Origin: Lineus longissimus
Taxonomy: Eukaryota > Nemertea > Pilidiophora > Heteronemertea > Lineidae
NCBI RefSeq assembly: GCF_910592395.1
Contig: NC_088319.1
Location: 10,848,001-10,912,000, forward strand
DNA: 64,000 nt
Reading direction: 5' to 3'
A model generated the notes under the pieces. It was not told where the DNA came from and did no database searches. It saw nothing but the letters and a program-made list of their open reading frames with translations. Below, in pieces: positions 22,178-34,457 of this stretch; position 1 is the stretch's first letter, and each line of letters begins with the position of its first letter. The translations under genes and the position numbers were made by a program.

Positions 22178-22914
22178 TGGTGTGTTCACACTGGATGCGA
22201 ATTGAAACCGAATTCCGTAGAGCGCTCTCCGGAATACGAATTGATTAATCCAGTTTCAGAACGGTCGCGTCACACTGGCCCGAATACCCATTCAAATTGG
22301 TTTAAAACGCGCCACACTCAATGCATACTAACGACGCGCCATCTATTGCCAAAGTTCGGGTCAAAGAGGAGTGTCCTCAGCGAGTCAACACCACCGTCGC
22401 TATTAGCGGAGAATCCCGGCCTCGCCCTCGAAAACGATGCCAAAACCGGGGAAAACCCCGCCGCGACGATGTTGCTGACCAGCATACCTTTGACCAACGA
22501 ACCGGCGGCAACATACCTTGCAAGGAAATGGAAATGCAAGTCACGTGCAAGGGAGTTGATTTTTCCCTATTCTATGGCATAACGAAAAACGATTTGAGTT
22601 AATGAGATCATTTAAATACATCAGTTAACTAGTTCGGAGCACTAGTTCCCGCGGTCAAAGGTCACTTTCCATGCGCCGGGCGCATGCGCAGTGCGATCGA
22701 AAACCTTAATTCGTATCAAGCGCGTCACACTTGAAATCTCAATACGGTTTCGTTGATTCGGATTAGCTGATTCGCATTCAATTCGGTTTAAGAACCGTGT
22801 TGGTTAAAGCGGATTGAGATCGGTATGAACCGAATTGAGTGTGACGCCCCAATACGTATCAACGTTTTAATTCGAATTCAATTCGTGTTAAAACCCCAGT
22901 GTGACAACGGCTTA
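22178..22914. mobile_element. TIR element (MITE-like, about 735 bp) upstream of lectin B
   Basis: Inverted ends GTGTTCACACTGG and CCAGTGTGACAAC, each followed inward by CGAATTGAA/TTCAATTCG blocks and several more internal inverted copies. Unit A has the uninterrupted host sequence (ACATGTAACT then ATGAGGGC). The element ends about 355 bp upstream of the lectin B TATA box. The open frames inside it overlap and have no domain. An identical copy lies at 30,899-31,635. Confidence 0.65.
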
Positions 22915-23269
22915 AGGTATGAGGGCTTATTGTGTAGTTAATGTGCCATATTGCTAATACACAATAACTTTGTGATGATACTGGCTAATGTTACATAATA
23001 ATTGGCAGAAACCATGCCAATTAAGTCAAACTGAGGGAGTGACACTCAGGTGTTGGTGCAGATTGAAGAGTTTTGCACCTCAGACTCCAAGTAATTACTG
23101 TAGGCTTAAATACTCATTGATATGCTGGCAGCAATTAAGCATTACTCAGTAATTAGGTGACAACAGGGAGTGGGTGGCATTAACAGTTTTCTCAGCCGCA
23201 AATAAAAGGTTCTGGTAATTAGCCTTGCAGTTTGATTGGTGGGTGTCCAAGCCTGGACGACGGAGCACC

Positions 23270-23276
23270 TATAAAT
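23270..23276 (+). promoter_or_regulatory. TATA box of lectin B
   Basis: TATAAAT, 82 bp before the ATG, in a core promoter identical to copies A and C. Unlike A, the region further upstream carries the Helitron and TIR insertions. Confidence 0.6.
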
Positions 23277-23351
23277 ATTAGGCGGATTCCCATTAGAACC
23301 ATATTCACTACAACTCTTCATCCGTACACAAGGTTGGAATCTCCATTCAAA

Positions 23352-26300
23352 ATGTTGTCTTCATGGTGCCCAGTTGGTAAGTTATTTTTCTACTCCGTGC
23401 AATTCTATTCGACTTCAGCTAGGACTTGAGGTTCACCATTTTGGTAGAACTTGAAGTCCTAAAGCAATGAGAACTCAATTGGGAGTCAGTTCTTTGTTTT
23501 TAGAGACAATCTCCCAGCTAGGTAAACGAGCATTCACTTTATTTTGAAGAAGTTCTAATTGTTTTAGGAATTCAAAATCTACTCTAAAATGCACTAGGTG
23601 GTAAATTTACTCGGGTCAATTCTACCATGTGGTGGGAGGTTTGATGAAAGAACAATCCTCAAGGTTTTCGCTTGATTAATCTCACATGAGTCACATCATG
23701 GAGCTATATACTATTTAGAACTTCTTGGTCTCATCTGCCAAACTGCTTCGGATCGGAAATGACATGGTTTGATCAGATTCAACTGGAAATCAATTTGATT
23801 TTGGCCTTTATTTCATTTATTGATGACCTTTTTTGGGCCATGACCAGGATTGTAAACTCGTTCCAACAAATGCAGGGGACCAACTGCAGTCAATTTTTAA
23901 AGTACACAATTGATGCACCTTGTATAATGTCAGTTCAGTGCAAGCACTGCACAACAGTGACTATTGAAAGAATCAAAAATGTGTCCATTCATCATCAAGA
24001 GAATAAAATTGTCTACATCTACACAACTCTTATTTTCAGTTGCTCTCTTGCTTGCTTGTTCAATGTGTTCCACGACCGGAGTCACCACCCTCGCGACTGC
24101 CGGCCCTGTTCCAACCACAGCAGAGCCAAGTAAGTATTCTTTACAACAACTTCCCCTGCTTCCTGGAATTTCAGAAATAAAAAAAAGAAAACCTTTGGTT
24201 TCTGAATTGAAAAACAGGATTTTTATCACCCTACACCTCTTATTATACTTTGCTTGAGGGTTTTATACAGCTTTCATTATTTTCCTGACTTTCATTAAAT
24301 TCATCAAGGCTTGTGATTCTTCAAACAGTTATCGGGACAGTATGTGTGGTGTTCGGACTGATTATCTGATTAATATGTAATGATTCCGCTTTCCATTTTT
24401 TTAGGTTCCTCTGTCACCACCCCAACGGCTGACATCACTGTCGCCCCCACGGCCGACATCACCATCGCCCCAACTGCAAAGGTCACTGCCGACGTCACCA
24501 CTGCCCCAACTGCCGACGTCACCACTGCCCCAACTGCCGACGTCACCACTGCCCCAACTGCCGACGTCACCACTGCCCCAACTGCCGACGTCACCACTGC
24601 CCCAACTGCCGACGTCACTGTCGCCCCCACGGCCGAAGTCACTGTCGCCACAACTGCCGAAGTCACTGTCGCCCCAACTGCCGAAGTCACTGTCGCCCCC
24701 ACTGCCGAAGTCACTGTCGCCCCCACTGCCGAAGTCACTGTCGCCCCAACTGCCGAAGTCACTGTCGCCCCAACTGCCGAAGTCACTGTCGCCCCCACGG
24801 CCGAAGTCACTGTCGCCCCCACGGCCGAAGTCACTGTCGCCCCCACGGCCGAAGTCACTGTCGCCCCCACGGCCGAAGTCACTGTCGCCCCAACTGCCGA
24901 AGTCACTGTCGCCCCAACTGCCGAAGTCACTGTCGCCCCAACGGCCGAAGTCACTGTCGCCCCCACGGCCGAAGTCACTGTCGCCCCAACTGCCGAAGTC
25001 ACTGTCGCCCCAACTGCCGAAGTCACTGTCGCCCCCACTGCCGAAGTCACTGTCGCCCCCACGGCCGAAGTCACTGTCGCCCCCACGGCCGAAGTCACTG
25101 TCGCCCCCACGGCCGAAGTCACTGTCGCCCCCACGGCCGAAGTCACTGTCGCCCCCACGGCCGAAGTCACTGTCGCCCCCACGGCCGAAGTCACTGTCGC
25201 CCCCACGGCCGAAGTCACTGTCGCCCCCACGGCCGAAGTCACTGTCGCCCCCACGGCCGAAGTCACTGTCGCCCCCACGGCCGAAGTCACTGTCGCCCCC
25301 ACGGCCGAAGTCACTGTCGCCCCCACGGCCGAAGTCACTGTCGCCCCCACGGCCGAAGTCACTGTCGCCCCCACGGCCGAAGTCACTGTCGCCCCCACGG
25401 CCGAAGTCACTGTCGCCCCCACTACTATTGCCTCCACTGCGGGGCCTGTTCCAACCACAGCTGAGCCCAGTACAGGTACGTATATTCTTTACCATGTCCT
25501 TTCTCCCTGTATGCCTTTCATTCTTTTTATGACTTTTTTGTTAGGTCATCAAGGCTTGTGGGTTTTGCCAAAACATTCCTGACCATAATTATTGCCTCCT
25601 GGAATTGTACAACAAAAAGCAGAGTGACGGATTGATTTGTGTCTAGAATTCCTGAAAAGGGACATAAATGACCTGGAAGTATTCTGGGTTGAGGAACCCT
25701 GAAAATGTCACCCTGAAAAAGTTATCCAAAACTAATCAGTCATTTTTCTCAATTCCTACAGCCTACTCCTGCCCCGTATGGATGAAGTTACATGGCAACT
25801 CCTGCTTTAACTTGGTCAAGGGATCGAAGACCTGGCAGAAAGCCCAAGACAACTGCAGGAGCATTGGCACACGGATGGGTATGGAGCCTGGCAACCTTGC
25901 AACACTGGCAGATGAGGCCACCATGACTTTCATTGTTGACACTCTCCTGTAAGTAAAAATTATTTGTCTTCCTGCCCCAACCTCGTCCTTCTCTCATTCT
26001 GCTCCGTCTCGGACTCCCGACTCAAGGCGCAGATGCAAGGGAAGCACTCCCCATATATCATATCTTTGAAATTGACAATTAAATATTTGAACTTGCCAAG
26101 AATTTTGATGAGAAATACAGTGCATGCCCCCTCTTTTTTCTGCTCCGGGATCCAACACTTGCTTTTGTTTAAGCAAGACTTTTTGGTTTGGTATTCTATT
26201 CATGAATTGCAGCACGCATAATTTTTCGATTTATAGACTTCAGTTTTTCATACAAATTTTTGTTATAATTTTTATCAAGGGAATGGCAATTTAGCGGTTT

Positions 26301-26618
26301 ATGAAAACAATTCACTCAAAAAGGAATATGAAACATGCCACAAAATGCTTTATACTGTTCTCTTTTGGTTTCAGGTACAAACCACGTGCAACCTGGATTG
26401 GGCTGACTGATGTCTCCTCCGAAGGAACCTGGGTTTGGAGCGATGGAACAGCTTACAGCTACAGCAACTGGGCAACTCTGTTTAACGTTGCAGAACCTGC
26501 AGGCGGTGTGGAGCAAAACTGTGTAACAATGGCCCGTTTGACTGGCCAATGGAAAGACGTGAGGTGTACATCAAAGAAATGGTCCGTGTGCCAATTTCCA
26601 GCAGTAAACGAGAATTAA
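23352..26618 (+). CDS. Secreted mucin-stalk C-type lectin, copy B
   Basis: Exons 23,352-23,376, 24,040-24,129, 24,405-25,475, 25,762-25,948 and 26,375-26,618 give 1,617 nt, 538 residues. Signal peptide, C-type lectin domain (about residues 397-538), introns and splice sites are the same as copy A. The only difference seen is the stalk: 5 DVTTAPTA and about 33 EVTV units, a net gain of two 24-bp units. The near-complete identity, introns included, means a very recent duplication, gene conversion, or an assembly duplicate of one allele. The same non-canonical EPA and WKD motifs are present in the lectin domain. Confidence 0.88.
24490..25425 (+). repeat. Coding 24-bp VNTR, lectin B stalk
   Basis: 39 in-frame 24-bp units with the same two-block structure as lectin A. 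Compared with A it has one DVTT unit fewer and three EVTV units more, so at least two separate length changes occurred since the copies split. Confidence 0.95.
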
Positions 26619-27591
26619 TCATTGGAAAATCACTGTAATAGACATTTTACCTTGGAAGCAGAAATTCACATAGTGAATTCATATAACCATGAACTTCTGA
26701 AGTGTGTGATGAACTTGTGATAATGATTTTTTTTGAATTTTAGACCATGGTGTAACCATGAACTATTAGTAAGTAATCAGTGAAATAGATCTTTCAATCT
26801 TGAAAGCAGAAGTTCACATCGTGAATTTATATAAGAGTATGCATGAACTTCTGAAGTGTGTGATGAAGCTGTGAAGATTATTTGAAGGCCATGAAAGTGT
26901 GAAGTGTGTGATGAATTTATGATAATGATTTTATTGTATTTTAAACCATGGTGTAACCATGAACTAAAGTAATCATTGGACAATGACTGAAATAGATGTT
27001 ACACCTTGAAATCAAAAATTCACATAGTGTTGCCGTGAACTTTTGTTGTGATAATGATGTAACCATGGTGTAACCATGAACCAAGTGTATGACGAATCTG
27101 TGATAATGATGCCGGGATCAAGGCTGATGCAGTTTTCACATAGTGATTCTTAACCATTTTAATGATTATTCAACTACTTTTACTCTAGGTAGAACAACTA
27201 TATTCACAAACTAGTCGTTTTTACGAATTAATTTTAAGAGTGTGTGAAGAATACTGCAAAATACTGTGAGAGCCCAAAAAGACCTTGACAAGCCTGGTAA
27301 TCTCACTCATGAAAACCAACATTTTCAAATAATTTTCGAGGAAATTGACCAAGTTACTTCTACAGGGTTTTAGGAAATTTTAAAAGCCTCTTATAAATTA
27401 AGACTAGAATAGAATGTATGCATGTTTTTAATGGGGATTATAAAGCGCTTTAAAGGTGCTATTAAGTGGCTTAATATACAGAATACCGGTGATGATGCAA
27501 ATATTTGCTGATGTATATTTGAAATAAATATAAATTTGATACCAAATCGTAGTTGTTATACTTTCGAGGATGCCTCCCCAACAGGTAATTA

Positions 27592-27732
27592 CAGTGGAAC
27601 CTCCCTTAGTGGACACCTCTCTATTAAGGACAACCTCTCTATTGGGGGACACTAGTTTTGGTCCCAAATTGGTATTTTCTATTCAATTCGACCTCTCTAA
27701 TCAGGACACCTGTCTATTAAGGACATTGCCAG
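27592..27732 (+). mobile_element. Mariner-like MITE, right half deleted (B)
   Basis: Identical to the truncated copy in unit A, with the same junction after GCCAGT. Confidence 0.75.
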
Positions 27733-27844
27733 TAGCGCACTATGCACCTCACGCGCACGATATGGGACCATGTACATGACATGCATTGCACATCACCCGC
27801 AAACGAAACCGCTGAACGTATAAAACCTTTCAATGGCTCCTTCT

Positions 27845-28331
27845 TCAGTTTCTTGAAAACATCTTCTTCGCCTCTTGACGATAAAAGGGCAGTGTGCAGC
27901 CATAGATTACAAAATTAAAACAGTAGTTAAGCACGCTAATTAGCGTGAGGAACTTAACGACAAACCAGGGATAAACGGCTCGTTCTTCATCCATGTTGTC
28001 TGCCTCTTCTGCCAGATACGTAAAAGTCGTCGACAGCGGGAGAAGAAGGGCGATGTAAAGGGTCGAAACAGGCATAAGGGAAAATAATAACTTCCCCTCC
28101 TGGATAGATGTACCTTTATTTTCTCTAATTTTTTCCTTTTGGAAAATGTTAATGCGAGAAGTATCAAAATAATGGATAGGAATATGAGAATGAATGGTAT
28201 GTAAGCAAAAGCAGCTGTGTCTAGCTGCCAAAGGATCGCAGCTAGGATTGGATCCGTTGCATAGAAGCAAAGTACTGGGGTCCCAGGGATGTTCTCCATG
28301 AGCACGGCCCGATGGATACTCACGAAAATGC
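27845..28331 (-). pseudogene. GPCR fragment B (TM5-TM7), truncated and frameshifted
   Basis: Same 5' truncation point and same one-base deletion as fragment A, confirming that the damage preceded the A-B duplication. It ends in the same MFSRN terminus as the intact gene. Confidence 0.85.
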
Positions 28332-28897
28332 CCAACATGGCTAGATGGATGGCAGGATGGAAGGACAAACACCAATCAATTAGCTATTTGACTAGCTCCG
28401 CTGACTTTGTCAGCTGAGCTAAAAATGACAGTTTCTAAAAGCAGTGCTACAGCATGCGGAGAGCACCTGACACATAATGTACATGATTTGCGAGTTCACA
28501 ACACTAACAAAACACGGTCAAATTTCTGTTTACCGGAACCCTCCGGAAATATCATCTATCGATCTTTTAAATCACTGATAATAAGAATATCAATGACAAT
28601 ACTTACAATTTTGAAAAAATGGTGTGAATTCGTTAATTTCCGGTATTTTTTCATGAAATTTTCAGATATTTGTCAAGAACGAATGGAGGAAACTCGGCAT
28701 GCGGATGCGTACAATGATTATATGGCACGAAATAACAAACTGCGCATGTAGTAACCAGCTTGTTGCTAGGGTTAGTGGAGTCAATAGAGTAAATCATAAT
28801 GGCGGCTGTCGGAACCTCTGATGGACAAAAGGGCAGCGAGGTGCAAGGTGTGAAGGGCGAGAACAATGACTAAACAATGCCTGATCATTGTAATGAA

Positions 28898-30011
28898 ATG
28901 GCCAGGGCCATTGTGCTCACCTCATGTGGAGGAAAGATGGATAAAGAGCATGGTATTGTGTCATGTAGTGTTAGGTTTGATGTAGGTCCAAGCAATTACA
29001 ATTTCCCCAAAATGGCCAATTTACAGTACATTCGACCTCTGTGACCTTGAAAAGTAGGTCAAATCAAAGAAGACCCGGGTGACACATTGAATGGTTGTTA
29101 GAATTAGATGTACCTATGATATAAAATTGGTGCCAATCGGGCAAGTCATTACTAGGAATAATGGCATTTTGAAGAATTTAGGATTTGGCCCCCTCCCTGG
29201 AGGCCAAACGGCAAATCAGATCGCACCAAACTTTGGTACCTGAGATCACCTGACCAAGGGGTACATGTGTACTTAATTTGTGATCAATAGTCATTGCAGT
29301 TAAGATACGTGCCATAGTTACGGCCTGACGGCGAATTTATGCCATTTGACCTCTGTGACCTTGACAAGAAGGTCAAATTAAAAACCTGTGTGACATATAC
29401 TGTATGGTTGTTCGATGTACCCATGATATCAAATTGGTGGCAATCGGGCAAGAAGTTAAGGAATAATCAAATTTTTAAGGTTTTTAGATTTTGCCCCCTG
29501 GTGGTCAAGTGGTGAATCATATTGGACCAAACTTTGGTCCCTGAGATCGCCTGACTAAGGGGTAAATGATCACCAAATTTGGTATCAATAGTCATTGCAG
29601 TTTAGAAACGTGCCATCGTTACATCCTAACGGCCAATTTACACCATTTGACCTCTGTGACCTTGAAAAGGAGGTCAAATCAAAAACCTGGAGGATATATG
29701 ATGCACCTTTGCTAGAAGTACCTACCATATTTTTTTCAAAATTTCCCGACTACTATTAAGGGAGATATTGCATATTTTCACTTTTAACGTTTGGCCCCCT
29801 GGTGGCCAAACCATGAAACGAATCGGACCGAAACTTGGTCTCTTAGGTGTCATTACATATGGGTACATGTGTACCAAGTTTCAACTCAATAGCTCTAACA
29901 GTTACGAAACGTGCCCTGCTAACGGACGACGGACGACGGACGACGACGACGACGACGGACGACGGACGCCACGGTATGGGATAAGCTCACCTCTGCTAAG
30001 AGGTGAGCTAA
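28898..30011 (+). mobile_element. Microsatellite-bearing element, GGTGAGC type (unit B)
   Basis: Same element as 20,184-21,290, except that the ACG-rich microsatellite before the terminal hairpin is 7 bp longer. Confidence 0.6.
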
Positions 30012-30092
30012 CAAAGTCTCCCAAAATGTGAAAAGAATAATTAGACATTGCTTGTCTTGGAATATACATGTACACCTATTTAATTGATGATA

Positions 30093-30885
30093 TCTATACT
30101 ATAATGCGCGTTGTGGCCGCTAAATAGGAGGCGATTTTTGTTTCAAAATTGGGCCTCGAAAATGCGTCGAATTCTTGCAACTTTTGGTTTCGTAGGTGTG
30201 GATCATAAGTAAGAGTGTCACTGAGGGTGTCATAAGTCGAATATCTTGGTGGTTTTAGAATAAATAACAACTTTTCAGAGAGCACGTCGACTGGAGAGCT
30301 CCGCTCATTCTCAAAAGCATACACAAACTTCACGCATATTCTCCCTGCCACATCAGTATTAGCTTCCAGCACGTATGTAGTGCTACACAACCTGGTCCAT
30401 GGTGCAGGGTATTAGCAGGGAGATTAATGATTAGCCTATTCTATTTTAGTTCTATTCGAGAAACAGTTATGCCAGGATGGACAAAATATGTACAGTGGCC
30501 AGCGCTTGCTCTTTGATTTATTCTTTACTGACTGATGTTGTCAGTTTGAATTGTGTTCTGCATCTCTCCATGCACCTGGCTTTGATCCGACAGTGGCATT
30601 GGGTACGGGAGTGGGTAGGTGATATGCCTAATATGTGAGGGCCTTATTTGGAACAGGACCTGCTGTCACTGGTCTCAATGCATTGTGTAAAATAGCGTAC
30701 TCCAATCAATCTATTGGGGGTTGCATGTAGATAGCAGCAATAAGTCCCTAAATGCAGTTCATTGCGTGTTTAACCTTTAATAAAACTTCAGTAACGTTAG
30801 AAATTTAATGTAGTTCAATCATCGTGCCCATTTAACTAATGTATATTACATTTCAACTTTGCCCGCTCCAATGGGTATATGCTAG
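30093..30885 (+). mobile_element. Non-autonomous Helitron (5' flank of lectin C)
   Basis: Identical to 21,372-22,164 with the same host borders, so it was copied by segmental duplication rather than by a second transposition. Confidence 0.75.
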
Positions 30886-30898
30886 TACATGTAACTAA

Positions 30899-31635
30899 TG
30901 GTGTGTTCACACTGGATGCGAATTGAAACCGAATTCCGTAGAGCGCTCTCCGGAATACGAATTGATTAATCCAGTTTCAGAACGGTCGCGTCACACTGGC
31001 CCGAATACCCATTCAAATTGGTTTAAAACGCGCCACACTCAATGCATACTAACGACGCGCCATCTATTGCCAAAGTTCGGGTCAAAGAGGAGTGTCCTCA
31101 GCGAGTCAACACCACCGTCGCTATTAGCGGAGAATCCCGGCCTCGCCCTCGAAAACGATGCCAAAACCGGGGAAAACCCCGCCGCGACGATGTTGCTGAC
31201 CAGCATACCTTTGACCAACGAACCGGCGGCAACATACCTTGCAAGGAAATGGAAATGCAAGTCACGTGCAAGGGAGTTGATTTTTCCCTATTCTATGGCA
31301 TAACGAAAAACGATTTGAGTTAATGAGATCATTTAAATACATCAGTTAACTAGTTCGGAGCACTAGTTCCCGCGGTCAAAGGTCACTTTCCATGCGCCGG
31401 GCGCATGCGCAGTGCGATCGAAAACCTTAATTCGTATCAAGCGCGTCACACTTGAAATCTCAATACGGTTTCGTTGATTCGGATTAGCTGATTCGCATTC
31501 AATTCGGTTTAAGAACCGTGTTGGTTAAAGCGGATTGAGATCGGTATGAACCGAATTGAGTGTGACGCCCCAATACGTATCAACGTTTTAATTCGAATTC
31601 AATTCGTGTTAAAACCCCAGTGTGACAACGGCTTA
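30899..31635. mobile_element. TIR element upstream of lectin C
   Basis: Identical to 22,178-22,914 in sequence and borders. Confidence 0.65.
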
Positions 31636-31990
31636 AGGTATGAGGGCTTATTGTGTAGTTAATGTGCCATATTGCTAATACACAATAACTTTGTGATGAT
31701 ACTGGCTAATGTTACATAATAATTGGCAGAAACCATGCCAATTAAGTCAAACTGAGGGAGTGACACTCAGGTGTTGGTGCAGATTGAAGAGTTTTGCACC
31801 TCAGACTCCAAGTAATTACTGTAGGCTTAAATACTCATTGATATGCTGGCAGCAATTAAGCATTACTCAGTAATTAGGTGACAACAGGGAGTGGGTGGCA
31901 TTAACAGTTTTCTCAGCCGCAAATAAAAGGTTCTGGTAATTAGCCTTGCAGTTTGATTGGTGGGTGTCCAAGCCTGGACGACGGAGCACC

Positions 31991-31997
31991 TATAAAT
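31991..31997 (+). promoter_or_regulatory. TATA box of lectin C
   Basis: TATAAAT, 82 bp before the ATG, identical to copies A and B. Confidence 0.6.
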
Positions 31998-32072
31998 ATT
32001 AGGCGGATTCCCATTAGAACCATATTCACTACAACTCTTCATCCGTACACAAGGTTGGAATCTCCATTCAAA

Positions 32073-34457
32073 ATGTTGTCTTCATGGTGCCCAGTTGGTA
32101 AGTTATTTTTCTACTCCGTGCAATTCTATTCTACTTCAGCTAGGACTTGAGGTTCACCATTTTGGTAGAACTTGAAGTCCTAAAGCAATGAGAACTCAAT
32201 TGGGAGTCCGTTCTTTGTTTTTAGAGACAATCTCCCAGCTTGGTAAACGAGCATTCACTTTATTTTGAAGAAGATCTAATTGTTTTAGGAATTCAAAATC
32301 TACTCTAAAATGCACTAGGTGGTAAATTTACTCGGGTCAATTCTACCATGTGGTGGGAGGTTTGATGAAAGAACAATCCTCAAGGTTTTCGCTTGATTAA
32401 TCTCACATGAGTCACATCATGGATATACTATTTAAAACTTCTTGGTCTCATCTGCCAACCTGCTTCGGATCAGAAATGACATGGTTTGATCAGATTCAAC
32501 TGGAAATCAATTTGATTTTGGCCTTTATTTCATTTATTGATGACCTTTTTTGGGCCATGACCACTGGATTGTAAACTCGTTCCAACAAATGTAGGGGACC
32601 AACTGCAGTCAATTTTTAAAGTACACAATTGATGCACCTTGTATAATGTCAGTTCAGTGCAAGCACTGCACAACAGTGACTATTGAAAGAATCAAAAATG
32701 TGTCCATTCATCATCAAGAGAATAAAATTGTCTACATCTACACAACTCTTATTTTCAGTTGCTCTCTTGCTTGCTTGTTTAATGTGTTCCACGACCGGAG
32801 TCACCACCCTCGCGACTGCCGGCCCTGTTCCAACCACAGCAGAGCCAAGTAAGTATTCTTTACAACAACTTCCCCTGCTTCCTGGAATTTCAGAAATAAA
32901 AAAAAGAAAACCTTCGGTTTCTGATATGAAAAACAGGATTTTTATCACCCTACACCTCTTATTATACTTTGCTTGAGGGTTTTATACAGCTTTCATTATT
33001 TTCCTGACTTTCATAAATTCATCAAGGCTTGTGATTCTTCCAACAGTTATCGGGACAGTATGTGTGGTGTTCAGACTGATTATCTGATTAATATGTAATA
33101 ATTCCTCTTTCCTTGTTAGGTTCCTCTGTCACCACCCCAACGGCTGACATCACTGTCGCCCCAACTGCCGACGTCACCACTGCCCCGACTGCCGACGTCA
33201 CCACTGCCCCGACTGCCGACGTCACCACTGCCCGGACTGCCGACGTCACCACTGCCCCGACTGCCGACGTCACCACTGCCCCGACTGCCGACGTCACCAC
33301 TGCCCCGACTGCCGACGTCACCACTGCCCCGACTGCCGAAGTCACTGTCGCCCCGACTGCCGAAGTCACTGTCGCCCCGACTGCCGAAGTCACTGTCGCC
33401 CCCACAGCGGAAGTCACTGTCGCCCCCACGGCCAAAGTCACTGTCGCCCCCACGGCCGAAGTCACTGTCGCCCCCACGGCCGAAGTCACTGTCGCCCCCA
33501 CGGCCGAAGTCACTGTCGCCCCCACGGTCGAAGTCACTGTCGCCCCCACGGTCGAAGTCACTGTCGCCCCCACGGCCGAAGTCACTGTCGCCCCCACGGC
33601 CTACTCCTGCCCCGTATGGATGAAGTTACATGGCAACTCCTGCTTTAACTTGGTCAAGGGATCAAAGACCTGGCAGAAAGCCCAAGACAACTGCAGGAGC
33701 ATTGGCACACAGATGGGTATGGAGCCTGGCAACATTGCAACACTAGCAGATGAGGCCACCATGACTTTCATTGTTGACACTCTCATGTTAGTAAAAATTA
33801 TTTATCTTCCTGCCCCAACCTCGTCCTTCTCTCATTCTGCTTCGTCTCAGACTCCCGACTCAAGGCGCAGATGCAAGGGAAGCACTCCCCATATATCATA
33901 TCTTTGAAATTGACAATTAAATATTTGAACTTGCCAAGAATTTTGATAGAGAAATACAGTGCATGCCCCCTCTTTTTTCTGCTCCGGGATCCAACACTTG
34001 CTTTTGTTTAAGCAAGACTTTTTGGTTTGGTATTTTATTCATGAATTGCAGCACGCATAATTTTACGATTTACAGACTTCAGTTTTTCATACAAATTTTT
34101 GTTACAATTTTTATCAAGGGAATGGCAATTTAGCGGTTTATGACAACAATTCACTCAAAAAGGAATATGAAACATGCCACAAAATGCTTTATACTGTTCT
34201 CTTTTGGTTTCAGGTACAAACCACGTGCAACCTGGATTGGGCTGACTGATGTCTCCTCCGAAGGAACCTGGGTTTGGAGCGATGGAACAGCTTACAGCTA
34301 CAGCAACTGGGCAACTCTGTTTAATGTTGCAGAACCTGCAGGCGGTGTGGAGCAAAACTGTGTAACAATGGCCCGTTTGACTGGCCAATGGAAAGACGTG
34401 AGGTGTACATCAAAGAAATGGTCCGTGTGCCAATTTCCAGCAGTAAACGAGAAATAA
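32073..34457 (+). CDS. Secreted mucin-stalk C-type lectin, copy C (intron 3 lost)
   Basis: Four coding exons: 32,073-32,097, 32,759-32,848, 33,120-33,786 and 34,214-34,457. They total 1,026 nt, 341 residues. The signal peptide and C-type lectin domain (about residues 200-341) match copies A and B. The stalk is short (7 DVTT, one with ARTA, and 11 EVTV/KVTV units) and fused directly to the lectin domain: APTA runs straight into YSCPVWMK. The GPVPTTAEPST segment and intron 3 are missing, yet the frame is kept. The donor after 33,786 is gttagt instead of gtaagt, which should be weaker, and the codon it splits changes Leu to Met. Divergence from A/B is small but spread over introns and exons, so C is the oldest surviving sister. 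Confidence 0.87.
33170..33601 (+). repeat. Coding 24-bp VNTR, lectin C stalk
   Basis: 18 in-frame units, about half of copies A and B, with more unit variation (ARTA, KVTV, APTV). The last unit ends in GCC, which doubles as the first codon of the lectin-domain exon. Confidence 0.95.

Noticed and set aside
22202-22602. Two overlapping plus frames of 93 and 126 codons inside the TIR element (copies at 30,923-31,323)
   Set aside because: They lie within a non-autonomous transposon, overlap each other and have no recognisable domain.
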